Origin: Palsa-147 sp036513895 | GTDB taxonomy: Bacteria > Acidobacteriota > Terriglobia > Acidiferrales > UBA7541 | Assembly (NCBI GenBank): GCA_036513895.1 | Contig: DATBYF010000107.1 | Location: forward strand, 1 to 64,000 | DNA: 64,000 nucleotides | Reading direction: 5' to 3' | Shown here: piece after piece, positions 43,578 through 51,910 of the stretch | How the letters are laid out: every line of letters begins with the position of its first letter | Position numbering within the stretch: position 1 is the first letter of the stretch | Position numbers and translations under genes: made by a program | The notes under the pieces: generated by a model | What the model was told of the DNA's origin: nothing | Database searches by the model: none | Seen by the model: the letters and a program-made list of their open reading frames with translations, nothing else

Positions 43578-44177
43578 ATGATTCGAGTCATCCGCGAAAC
43601 TCACGACACGCCTTCTGCCGTTGCCGAAGTTCTCGCGCGCGCGGGTGGGCGCAATCGATTCGGCGAACCGAACTTCCGCGTCGTGTGGGGCTGGTCGCGG
43701 CTTAGCTGGATCGGCGGACGTTGGACGGATCACGATGCGCATGGAAATATCATTCGTTCAACGATTGAGTTGCGGCGAGTACCGAAATATTTGCCTTTCG
43801 ATCGCTGGCATATTGAACGCTGGATTGCGCCGGAAATATACGGCTCTCCGAAAATATGGCATGCCGCCACGCTCGAACGCGAAGACGGAATTCTCGTTTC
43901 GGTCCTGGGCCCATATCCTTCCCGCGGGGAATACGAGCACTGTTTCACGCTGGCGGGCAAGGGCGGGGAATTCATTTCGCTTGATCCGGCCGCGTGCGCC
44001 AAAATTGCTCGCGCCATCGAATGGGCGCGCCGGCAACCGCACGCCAGATCGCGACGCGCGCTTGACACACGCGAATCGCTGCGCGAGCGGGAATCGGATT
44101 CCCGCATTGATGAAGTTCTTGACGATGACGCGCCAGCGTTTCACTCGCAGCCGTTCGTCACTATCGCCGGCAGATAA
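43578..44177 (+). CDS. Virion-region protein, unknown
   Basis: A 199-residue protein. The ATG at 43578 has no Shine-Dalgarno and follows the heptamer repeats directly; a longer frame from 43485 would run through the repeats and is unlikely. The middle is aromatic-rich and probably globular (FRVVWGWSRLSWIGGRWTDHDAHG, WHIERWIAPEIYGSPKIWH), and the C-terminus is Arg/Asp-rich. Conserved Trp/His spacing might hint at a small enzyme or structural fold, but I recognise no family. Confidence 0.55.
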   Translation: MIRVIRETHDTPSAVAEVLARAGGRNRFGEPNFRVVWGWSRLSWIGGRWTDHDAHGNIIRSTIELRRVPKYLPFDRWHIERWIAPEIYGSPKIWHAATLEREDGILVSVLGPYPSRGEYEHCFTLAGKGGEFISLDPAACAKIARAIEWARRQPHARSRRALDTRESLRERESDSRIDEVLDDDAPAFHSQPFVTIAGR

Positions 44178-44195
44178 GTCGCGGAAGTAACGCAC

Positions 44196-44275
44196 TCGTG
44201 GCGCGGGCATCCTGCACGCCGATTTTCTGCGGCGATGAAATTAGCAATTTCGCGGGCGAGATGCCTGCGCCACGA
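44196..44275. repeat. REP-like palindrome, copy 16
   Basis: CTCGTGGCGCGGGCATCCTGC left and TTCGCGGGCGAGATGCCTGC right. Its core GATTTTCTGCGG...AATTAGCAATT is the reverse complement of the core of copy 17. Confidence 0.8.
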
Positions 44276-44316
44276 ATACCGTCAGCAATTCCAACCATTT
44301 GCCTTCAGGAGGCATC

Positions 44317-44964
44317 TTGAAATCACCCGTATCGAATTCGACCACCACCATTGCCCGCGTTCCCGAGCCGCCATACGAATCGTCTCCGCCGCAACGCGAT
44401 CCAGCTACCGTAACGATCGCCAATATCGGCGATCAAGATTTTTACATCTCGCGCACCTACGGCATCTTTCACATCCCGGCCTCGGCGAAAGGCGAGCCGT
44501 ACTCGCTTCTGCTGATCACCGCGCGGGGCGACGCGCTCGATCTCGGCGACAATCGCCGCTTTCCATTTACCATCACCGCGCGCGAAATCGCTGAAGACTT
44601 GATACAGAATCTCGTCGTGCACGGCGTCTTCGTTTGCGCTGGCGCACGGCCCACCGAATCAGAAGTCGCGGCAGCATCCGCTCGCCGGCAGTCGTGGTAT
44701 CAGGATCTCGTCTCGGAAGCCGATGCGATGTGGGCGCGAGGCCATTCCTATCGCGAGATTTCCGATATGCACCGCCGCGCCGCTCTTTCTCTTGGCATCG
44801 AGCGCGATTGGGCGTTCGTGCCGCATCAATTGATGGATTGCCCGGCATGCGGCGAAAAAGTAAAACCGCACGTCGCGCTGTGCAAACATTGCGGCGCCGT
44901 CCTCGACGAGGAAAAAGCCGCGAAACACAATGTGGGCGGCCGCAAAGCGCGCCAAAGCGAGTAG
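44317..44964 (+). CDS. Virion-region protein with C-terminal zinc ribbon
   Basis: A 215-residue protein starting at TTG 44317, seven bases from AGGAGG. Residues about 20-95 are beta-rich (ATVTIANIGDQDFYISRTYGIFHIP), the middle is helical, and the end (CPACGEKVKPHVALCKHCG) is a clear four-cysteine zinc ribbon. Zinc ribbons occur in phage head, packaging and tail-tip proteins and in many DNA-binding proteins. Partner unknown. Intact and well expressed-looking from its ribosome site. Confidence 0.65.
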   Translation: MKSPVSNSTTTIARVPEPPYESSPPQRDPATVTIANIGDQDFYISRTYGIFHIPASAKGEPYSLLLITARGDALDLGDNRRFPFTITAREIAEDLIQNLVVHGVFVCAGARPTESEVAAASARRQSWYQDLVSEADAMWARGHSYREISDMHRRAALSLGIERDWAFVPHQLMDCPACGEKVKPHVALCKHCGAVLDEEKAAKHNVGGRKARQSE

Positions 44965-45015
44965 CGATCGCCGGCAATCAGCGGATCGGGAACCGACGCT
45001 CGGCGGGCGTCGCAC

Positions 45016-45094
45016 TCGTGGCGCGGGCATCCTGCCCGCGAAATTGCTAATACATCCACGCAGAAAATCCGCAAGGCAGAGTGCCCGCGCCACG
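45016..45094. repeat. REP-like palindrome, copy 17
   Basis: CTCGTGGCGCGGGCATCCTGC left; the right arm is diverged (GGCAGAGTGCCCGCGCCACG). The core contains TTGCTAAT and CGCAGAAAATCC. Confidence 0.75.
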
Positions 45095-45209
45095 ATTAAC
45101 AATCGCGCGCGGTTAACTAGGCCTTGTCCCGGGCTACAAATGTTTACGGCAATCGGTGCACAATAGGTCGCCAGCTGAATCGAGGAAATAAATCATCGAG
45201 GGTCAACCA

Positions 45210-48117
45210 ATGGCATCTTTCGAAACTCTGCTAGAAAATTTTTTTGCAAGGATCGCGCGACGCACGAGCGCGTATCTGCTGCTCGCATGCGCATTGATTG
45301 TGGCCGCGCCTAGCCCCGCGCACGCGCAGGGCTCACGTAAAGACGACATCGCGTTTGGCGCAACCGGCCGTCCAATCGCAGGCGCCACAATAACCGTCTG
45401 CGCTTCTGGCGCGACTGGCGCCCCGTGCTCGCCGCTCGCCACGCTCTACACCGACGCGACACTCTCCGTTCCATCCGCCAATCCGGTTCAAGCCGACGGC
45501 CTCGGCAATTACCATTTCTACGCCGCGCCCGGCCGCTACGTCGTGCAAATCTCAGGCACAGGCATCAACACTTACACGATGTCCGACACAATTCTTCCGA
45601 ACGATCCGACCACGCCAGCCTTCAATTCCATCACCGCAACGTCCATCACTCTCGGCGGAAATCTCGGCGTCGGCGGCAACGCAACGGTCACTGGCACCTT
45701 AAACGCAGGAACATTCGCACCGTCAAGCGTCAGCACCGGAACGCTTCAGGTAACCGGCAACGCGAGCACGAAAGGCCCGCGTCCCTGGACGGACGTCGTC
45801 GCATACGGCGCCGATCCAACCGGCGCGGCCGACAGCACCGCTGCCATTCAGGCTGCAATCAACTCGGTGCGCGAGCGGCCCAACCGGCGGCGGCGCCGTC
45901 CACTTCCCGCCGGGGCAATACAAAGTCTTACAGCCACAGACTCCATCCACTTCGCCAGTCCTGTCTGTGCCCTCCACATGCAAAGGGCTAACACTCGAAG
46001 GCGGCTCCGCGGTTACAGGAACAGCTGCTCAGTTTTCCCGCCCACCGCAAACCAGCATAGCCGCCGCACCTGGCACTAGCCCTAACTTAGCCCCACTTCT
46101 AATGCTTAATCAGCTCCTTTCTGGTGACCAGCCCACTACGCTGCGCGATCTGGCCATCGGCGGATATAACCAAGCCGTTCAGCTCAACTCCACGAGCCTT
46201 GTAAATTTCGATAACGTCTGTCTGATCGCAGCGAACACCGGCAACGGTATCCGCACTGGCGCGAGCGACAACACGGATAACGCGCCACTCGCCATCTACA
46301 ATTCATTCACGGTGAATTATCGAGGCGGCTGCCTTGAAAATTCGAGCGGCAACTCAACCACTCCCATCGCTGTATTTGCTTTCCTTGCCCAGGCTCCGCC
46401 CAACTTAGGGATTTTTCAGTTTCGCGATGTGATTGGGTCAGGGGGCGGGTTTATCTGGGATTGTCGCGGAACTACGGGCAACAGCAATTGCCCGAACGGC
46501 GGCGGCAACGTGTTCTTTGACAATGTGTACATCGAAAACGCCACCATGCCGTTCTACACGATCAACAACACGGCAACGAGCAATGCAGGCGGCGTCCCAG
46601 CCATCTTTCACAACGCCGCTCTCTACGACTGCACGGGCTGGGCCTTCATGAATTACAACGGCGGCCAGGCTCTTGGCATCAATGCCGGCGTCAACGCACC
46701 CGTTCACATTGAAAACGTGTCGGCATGTCCCGGCGGGCAATTAATGACGGTGTCATCCGGCGGCGTCAACTACGTTAGCACTGACGCCGGCCCTCCAACG
46801 AATCCGAGCGGCGCATCAACAGGAAATGCTATTTTTGAATCCGCATACGGGATGGGATTAGTCAGTTCGAACTTCAGCGTGTGCTCTCAGCCTGTCGAGG
46901 AAGAAACCGTCATGGTTGGCGGCGGCGGCTGCGGACCGACGCGCCTACCTCCGATTGCGCTCGGCCAATCTGGGAACACGCAGGCGAATCTCGGAATCAG
47001 TCCTTATTTCGGTCACGAATTCGGCGATGGCACGCACTACGGGTACGAATCCAGCCTGATTCGCAACGCGCCGAACACGCTAGATCTCTCATTTTCGTGC
47101 GCGCTTCCGCCGCTCAATTTGACGGCGACACCAACCACAGGCGGTACCCTCGCGAACGGCACCTACTATTACAGTATGCAATCGATTTGCGGCTCGGACG
47201 GCTCGAAATCGGCGGGGTCGAACGAAGTCAGCGTCACGCTCAGCGGTTCGAACAACGCCGTTTCACTTTCGTGGACTTCCCCGGCGGGAACGGATCCCTC
47301 GAGCTGCACCATTTTCCGCAGCACCGCCGCAGGCGGCACGTTCGGCTCGGCTTCGACATATTCAATCTCAAATTGCACGAGCACCACGAGCTACTCCGAC
47401 ACCAACGCGACGGCCGGCGGCGGCTCAAACAGTTTGTACAACGCGACGGTGAAAACGGCTTTTCGATTCTCGCCGCCAACGGGTAGCGTGCCAGCGACGC
47501 TGTTCGTTCCGTACTGGAAAGGCACGCCGCCGGTGAGCGGCAATTGCGCTAAATGGGGAAGTGGCGGGTTGCTGCAGGATGCGGGCGCAGCGTGCGGTAG
47601 TGGAGGAGGCGGAAGCGCGATCACATTTTATGCTCCGCCGCCCAACATCGCAGGCAGCGTACAGATTGCTCCCAGCACAACCAATGGCATTAATGTGATT
47701 CCTTTCCTTGTTCCAATGCAGCTTCAATTTTCGAAGCTCACGATTGATATCGGCACTACGGATTCCACGGGCGGTGATCTTTACGATGTGGGAATTTACT
47801 CGCTTAGCGGCGCGTTGCAGTGCAATTGGGGAGCGACCGCGTTCACTGCCAGTGGGCCGACCGACGGCTCGTGCACCCAAGGGACGATCACGCTCGCGCC
47901 CGGAAATTACATCTTTGCGTTCACAGGCAACGCCACGACGGCAAAGATTTATCCCGGTAATGCTTACAACACCGGCTTCGAGATTCTTGGAAGTGCGACG
48001 TCAAGCACCAGCTCCAGCGGCGGTGCGCTGCCGTCTACCATCGCCGTGCCGGCCGTCTGCCCCACATGCGGCGCCACCACCACGACCTTCGCCAGCCCGT
48101 TCATCGTGCTGCATTAA
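45210..48117 (+). pseudogene. Pectate-lyase-like tail spike, single-base frameshift
   Basis: Two frames join into a protein of about 968 residues. Residues about 15-40 resemble a secretion signal (AYLLLACALIVAAPSPAHAQG), odd for a phage tail protein. A beta-rich adaptor region then runs to about 195, followed by the pectate-lyase-3 motif VVAYGADPTGAADSTAAIQAAIN near 197-220. Frame A fails at about 45868-45872; removing one C gives a natural SVASGPTGGGAVHFPPGQY joint into frame B, which runs to 48117. The rest is a parallel beta-helix type region and Ser/Gly-rich C-terminal strands. It would bind or cut a cell-surface polysaccharide. Frameshift, programmed or not, makes current function uncertain. 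Confidence 0.7.
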
Positions 48118-48141
48118 ACTATTACCGCAACAAGGCAAATC

Positions 48142-48172
48142 TCGTGGCACGGGCATCCTTTCCGCGCCACGA
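48142..48172. repeat. REP-like element fragment, copy 18
   Basis: TCGTGGCACGGGCATCCTTTC followed by CGCGCCACGA: left and right ends with the middle deleted. Confidence 0.65.
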
Positions 48173-48178
48173 ACGCAT

Positions 48179-48210
48179 CGGCGGCTCGCCGGAAGGCCGG
48201 CCGGTTTTTG
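48179..48210. repeat. GGCCGGCCTTCC-type palindrome, copy 4 (reverse)
   Basis: Contains GCCGGAAGGCCGGCCGG; reverse complement matches copies 1 and 3. Confidence 0.6.
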
Positions 48211-48236
48211 AGATGCGTGACGGAAACTCAAATTCT

Positions 48237-48275
48237 GAAAGGCCGGTCCGTCTTCCGAAGAACCCTACAGTTACC
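48237..48275. repeat. GGCCGGCCTTCC-type palindrome, copy 5
   Basis: AAAGGCCGGTCCGTCTTCCG then AAGAACCCTACAG, close to copy 2. Confidence 0.6.
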
Positions 48276-48317
48276 GGCCGCGTCATATAGGCAATCGTTT
48301 ATCTCTCTCTCATTCCA

Positions 48318-48566
48318 ATGGCATCCATGCGACGCATTCTCAAACTCGAGATTTGGATAAAAGGCCTCGTTGCTGCGGCGATCTCCGGCGGCGCAAACGG
48401 CATCGTAACGGGCTTCGCCGCCATCGGCATAGATCCGAGCCATTTCAACCTCGCCGCCGGACTGAACCACACGCTTTCACTCGGCGGCATCAGCGCCGCG
48501 ATCAGCGCAGTCCTCGGCGTGGCGCTCTATCTTCGCCAATCGCCGCTGCCATCGGCCAACTGCTAA
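48318..48566 (+). CDS. Small two-helix membrane protein, holin-like
   Basis: An 82-residue protein. Residues 1-14 are basic (MRRILKLEIWIKG), then two hydrophobic stretches (about 16-35 GLVAAAISGGANGIVTGFAAIG and 53-72 LGGISAAISAVLGVALYL). The size and topology fit a small holin or pinholin, or a tail-associated membrane protein. ATG 48318 or 48327 both possible; no good ribosome site. Second candidate holin in the cluster (see 32245-32409). Confidence 0.55.
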   Translation: MASMRRILKLEIWIKGLVAAAISGGANGIVTGFAAIGIDPSHFNLAAGLNHTLSLGGISAAISAVLGVALYLRQSPLPSANC

Positions 48567-48589
48567 TTTTGCAGTAGTCAGCCAATCAA

Positions 48590-48668
48590 TCGTGACGGGG
48601 CATCTTGCCCGCGTCTTTCTATGTGGCGGGAATAATGATTCTTCGCGGGCAAGATGCCCGCGCCACGA
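48590..48668. repeat. REP-like palindrome, copy 19
   Basis: TCGTGACGGGGCATCTTGCCC left and TTCGCGGGCAAGATGCCCGC right; ends four bases before the ribosome site of the next gene. Confidence 0.85.
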
Positions 48669-48683
48669 TTTCCAGGAGACACC

Positions 48684-49385
48684 ATGCCGGTCCTTTCAAC
48701 CACAGCATACGGCCAGGCCGAAGACGCTCTGAATCTCACGCGCGCCCTTGTCAACGATACCGCCGGCACCGTGTTCAACGACGCGACGCTGATGCCCCTG
48801 CTCAATTCCGCCTACCGCGGATTGCAGCGCCAGCTCGCGGAGGCTGGCGTCTCGGTGCTCGTCTCTCAGGTTGATCTCGACCTCACTCTCACGAACGGCG
48901 TAACGCCCAAAGCACTCTCCGACGTTTCCGATCCGCAGCTTCCAACCGATCTCGTGGTACCGCACCAGCTGTGGGAGCAGCAAACCGGCTCGTGCGATCT
49001 CTTCATTCCGATGGAGAAAATCACGGGAGGCCTGCCCAATCTTCAGCCGAGCACTTATCTGCGAATGTGGGAATGGCGCGAGGACATGATTAATCTCATC
49101 GGGGCGACGTCACAAATTACCGTCCGCCTGCGCTACGAAAAAGTGTTGCCGCCTCTCACACTCGGCACCGACCCGGTAATGATTCGTGCATCGAATGACG
49201 CGCTCGCTTACGCGACATCGGCGCTCGCCGCGCGCGCACGCGGCGCTAGGGCACTTGCGGCAGACATGCAGGCAGCGACGTATCAGGCTACGAATGATTT
49301 GATCGAACGCTACATGCGTCCTGAACAATTCAAGGGCCGCCGCCGCAAGCCCTACGGCAACCGGCGGCACGTGGTGTACTTGTAG
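48684..49385 (+). CDS. Head-tail connector-like protein
   Basis: A 233-residue protein with CAGGAGA before ATG 48684. Its helical N-terminus (QAEDALNLTRALVNDTAGTVFND) and C-terminal basic tail fit the head-completion/adaptor proteins that sit under the portal in short-tailed and siphophages. No enzyme motif, signal peptide or membrane segment. The assignment rests on the motif pattern LNLTRALVND and position, so it is tentative. Confidence 0.6.
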   Translation: MPVLSTTAYGQAEDALNLTRALVNDTAGTVFNDATLMPLLNSAYRGLQRQLAEAGVSVLVSQVDLDLTLTNGVTPKALSDVSDPQLPTDLVVPHQLWEQQTGSCDLFIPMEKITGGLPNLQPSTYLRMWEWREDMINLIGATSQITVRLRYEKVLPPLTLGTDPVMIRASNDALAYATSALAARARGARALAADMQAATYQATNDLIERYMRPEQFKGRRRKPYGNRRHVVYL

Positions 49386-49402
49386 AGTCGCCCTCGGCGA
49401 TT

Positions 49403-49445
49403 TTATAGGGACTGTCATAAGACCAGGCCACTTTAGATTTGGTCA
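49403..49445. repeat. GGTCATAAGACC hairpin element, copy 1
   Basis: AGGGACTGTCATAAGACCAG: short palindrome (here GTC-ATAA-GAC) between convergent genes. Confidence 0.6.
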
Positions 49446-49542
49446 GCCGTGCGGAAAATCGGCGCGACGATTGTTTGCCCGCGGAATTCATCCTGAATCG
49501 TTCAAAATTCGACGCGAACAGCACAAATATGGCGGGCTGAAT

Positions 49543-51633
49543 CTACTGCACGATTAGCGTGATATTCACGCCGCGCGTGGCTCCCTGAGCAGTTGCCGTC
49601 ACCGTCATGTTGTACGTGCCTGCGGGCGTACCCTGGAAGATCGTTTGCGTAGTCGAGCCGGTGGTATTGCTGCTGCATGCCGACGCCATCGCCAGAATCA
49701 AAACGATGAGCATCGTCGCGATTCCGACGCCGATCGCATTCAGACGTGGCCGCAGGGCATCTGAGCGTCGCGATAAAGCAAAGATCGCAATGCCCAGTGT
49801 CGCCGCCAGCAGCGATATCAACGCCACGGCAATTCCCGTGCGAGGTGGGGCGGGGAATTGTGGCTTCGATCCGCCTAATGGTGCGACAACAGTCTGCGAT
49901 GGTCCTGTGGTTGAAGTACGGAATGTCGTTTTGAGCGCCACGTTGAAAGTTTGAGGCGCGCCTCCAGCCGTCAATGTCAACGACGGAGGAGTTGTCATCG
50001 TTTCAGTCGTAATCGTGCAGGTGGTCTGAACCGGCAAATTGTAGGGGCAATTCAGCGTGATCGTGCCGTTGAAAACATTGTCAGGCGCAGCCTGCACAAT
50101 AAACGTTCCGGTTTCACCGTCAATCACGGTCAGCTGATCTGTGCTATTTGCTGGAATTGATAGCTCGAAATCATCGCCCGTGCCGCTGAGCGACGCGGTC
50201 TGCGGGCTCGTCGGATCGGAATCCGTGACATAGAGCGTCGCATTACGCTGGCCGGTCGCGTGTGGTGAAAAAATTACATTGATGGCGCACGACGCGCCTT
50301 CAGCGAGCATCCCGTTGCAGGAATTCGTCTGCGTAAAATCGACTGGCGTTGCGCTGCTGGCAAAGCCCACCGCGATTCCGCTCACAGTTGCAGCCGTGTT
50401 GTTCGTCAGCGTGAAAGTCTCCGGCGTAGATTGGCCACCGGTGAGCTGATCGCCATAGTTGAACGAGTTCGGAGACAGAGTGACGCTGCCAGCCTGTGCG
50501 GGGCTAGCGTTGGTGATCTCGCGAATCACTGAATTTCCGATGTCAGCAACGAACAAATTTCCTGAATGATCGAATGCCAGCGCTCCCGGCGCGTTGAATT
50601 GCGCCTTCAGCGGCGCGCCGCCGTCGCCTGAGTATCCGGCGGTCTGCCTTCCGGCAATTCGTGTCACGCGGAGCGTTTTCGCGTCCACGCGCTCGATGAT
50701 GTCGGCGCTCGCTTCGGAGACGAAAACGTTGCCGCTCGCGTCGAGAGCGATTCCTGTTGGTGCTGCTGTTAGCCGTGACAGCGACGAGGCGGAGTCTGTC
50801 GCAGGCGCAGTCGCGGAGGCCGACGTCGCGAATACCGAGAGGCCCAGTCCAGCGTGCTCAGTAGAGTTCGTAAGTGCTGCGCCTTTCCTTGGTCGTTCTG
50901 CTTGAAAAGTCGCTGCGCTCCCTTCGCCGTCCTGAAAAATAGTCGCAAAGGCCGGTGCGACCACATAAATTTCGGCTCCATCGCGCGTGACTGCAATCGT
51001 CGTCGCGCCGGCGATGTTTGCGATTTGATTCACGGCGCCAGTCGCTGCGTCGAGGCAATACACGGCATTGTTCGCTGTGACGTAAAGATTTCCATTTGCA
51101 TCGACGGCAACGCCGAGCGGATTCGCAAACCCGTCGGGCGTGACGACGCTCGCCCATTTGCCGGCAACGCTTGAAATCACACCCGTCTCGGCTTCTACAC
51201 GGCGTACCGTATCGTTCAGCGTGTCCGCGATGAACATATTTCCGGCGGCGTCAATCGCAACGCCGCTTCCAGCCGCCGGACTTTTCGCCGTAACGTCAGC
51301 AAGATTGAGTTGCGCGCTGATCGCTGGCCCACCGTCGCCGAACGATCCGCGCTCGCCAGTGCCCGCGGCCATTAGGGGAATTGCCTTGCTGGAAGCGGTT
51401 GAAATAATTCGAGCGATACGGTCAGAAGCAGCATAAGCAAGGAGGCCGTGCGAATCCGTCGCCAAGCCGGAGCCAGTAACTGCGCTCGCGACAGTCCGCA
51501 CCACGGACGCTGTTACCGGCGCCGATGCAGTTGACGACGTCGCGGCAGAATCATTTTGCGCTCCCGCGCGCACTGCAAAAAGCGCCACCGCGCAAAGTAA
51601 CAGCGCCCCGCATCCAAACAAAATTCGCCGCAA
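49543..51633 (-). CDS. Exported NHL-repeat protein with Ig-like domain
   Basis: A 696-residue secreted or membrane-tethered protein inside the virion cluster but of host type. Start TTG 51633 is chosen because AAGGAG lies five bases upstream and a signal peptide (RRILFGCGALLLCAVALFAV) follows at once; a frame from 52110 would add 159 low-complexity residues. Residues about 90-350 hold NHL-type propeller blades (SGVAIDAAGNMFIADTLND, LGVAVDANGNLYV, GIALDASGNVFVSEA, GALAFDHSGNLFVADIGN). Then comes an immunoglobulin-like domain (SPNSFNYGDQLTGG). Two hydrophobic segments near residues 585-605 and 621-637 (GIAVALISLLAATLGIAIF) precede a final exposed domain. Confidence 0.85.
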   Translation of the reverse strand: MRRILFGCGALLLCAVALFAVRAGAQNDSAATSSTASAPVTASVVRTVASAVTGSGLATDSHGLLAYAASDRIARIISTASSKAIPLMAAGTGERGSFGDGGPAISAQLNLADVTAKSPAAGSGVAIDAAGNMFIADTLNDTVRRVEAETGVISSVAGKWASVVTPDGFANPLGVAVDANGNLYVTANNAVYCLDAATGAVNQIANIAGATTIAVTRDGAEIYVVAPAFATIFQDGEGSAATFQAERPRKGAALTNSTEHAGLGLSVFATSASATAPATDSASSLSRLTAAPTGIALDASGNVFVSEASADIIERVDAKTLRVTRIAGRQTAGYSGDGGAPLKAQFNAPGALAFDHSGNLFVADIGNSVIREITNASPAQAGSVTLSPNSFNYGDQLTGGQSTPETFTLTNNTAATVSGIAVGFASSATPVDFTQTNSCNGMLAEGASCAINVIFSPHATGQRNATLYVTDSDPTSPQTASLSGTGDDFELSIPANSTDQLTVIDGETGTFIVQAAPDNVFNGTITLNCPYNLPVQTTCTITTETMTTPPSLTLTAGGAPQTFNVALKTTFRTSTTGPSQTVVAPLGGSKPQFPAPPRTGIAVALISLLAATLGIAIFALSRRSDALRPRLNAIGVGIATMLIVLILAMASACSSNTTGSTTQTIFQGTPAGTYNMTVTATAQGATRGVNITLIVQ

Positions 51634-51869
51634 TTTAGCTCCTTGGCCCTTCAAGCACCTGTAACACCGGCGCGTCTCATGATGCGCCCTATTGCAATCG
51701 GCTTTCTGTATCCTGGCCGAGCTTATCTCGTGCCTTACGATTCGCTTGCAAGCACACGGGTTGCGTCTATCGCCGCCTTTCATCGGCGATTTTCCAGCCC
51801 CTGAAATTCTCGATGATAGCACACGCTGTCCCGATTTCCGGCCGCGTGCATTCGCATCGCATTTTATCG

Positions 51870-51897
51870 CTCGCCACTCGTCACTTGTCACTTGCCA
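51870..51897 (+). repeat. Four tandem heptamers before the 51911 gene
   Basis: CTCGCCA, CTCGTCA, CTTGTCA, CTTGCCA in exact register, ending 13 bp before ATG 51911. Confidence 0.85.
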
Positions 51898-51910
51898 TTG
51901 AGGTTTATCA

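Noticed and set aside
45425..45991. Open frame of 188 residues over the tail spike
   Set aside because: Arg/His-rich shadow in another frame of the spike gene, without a ribosome site.
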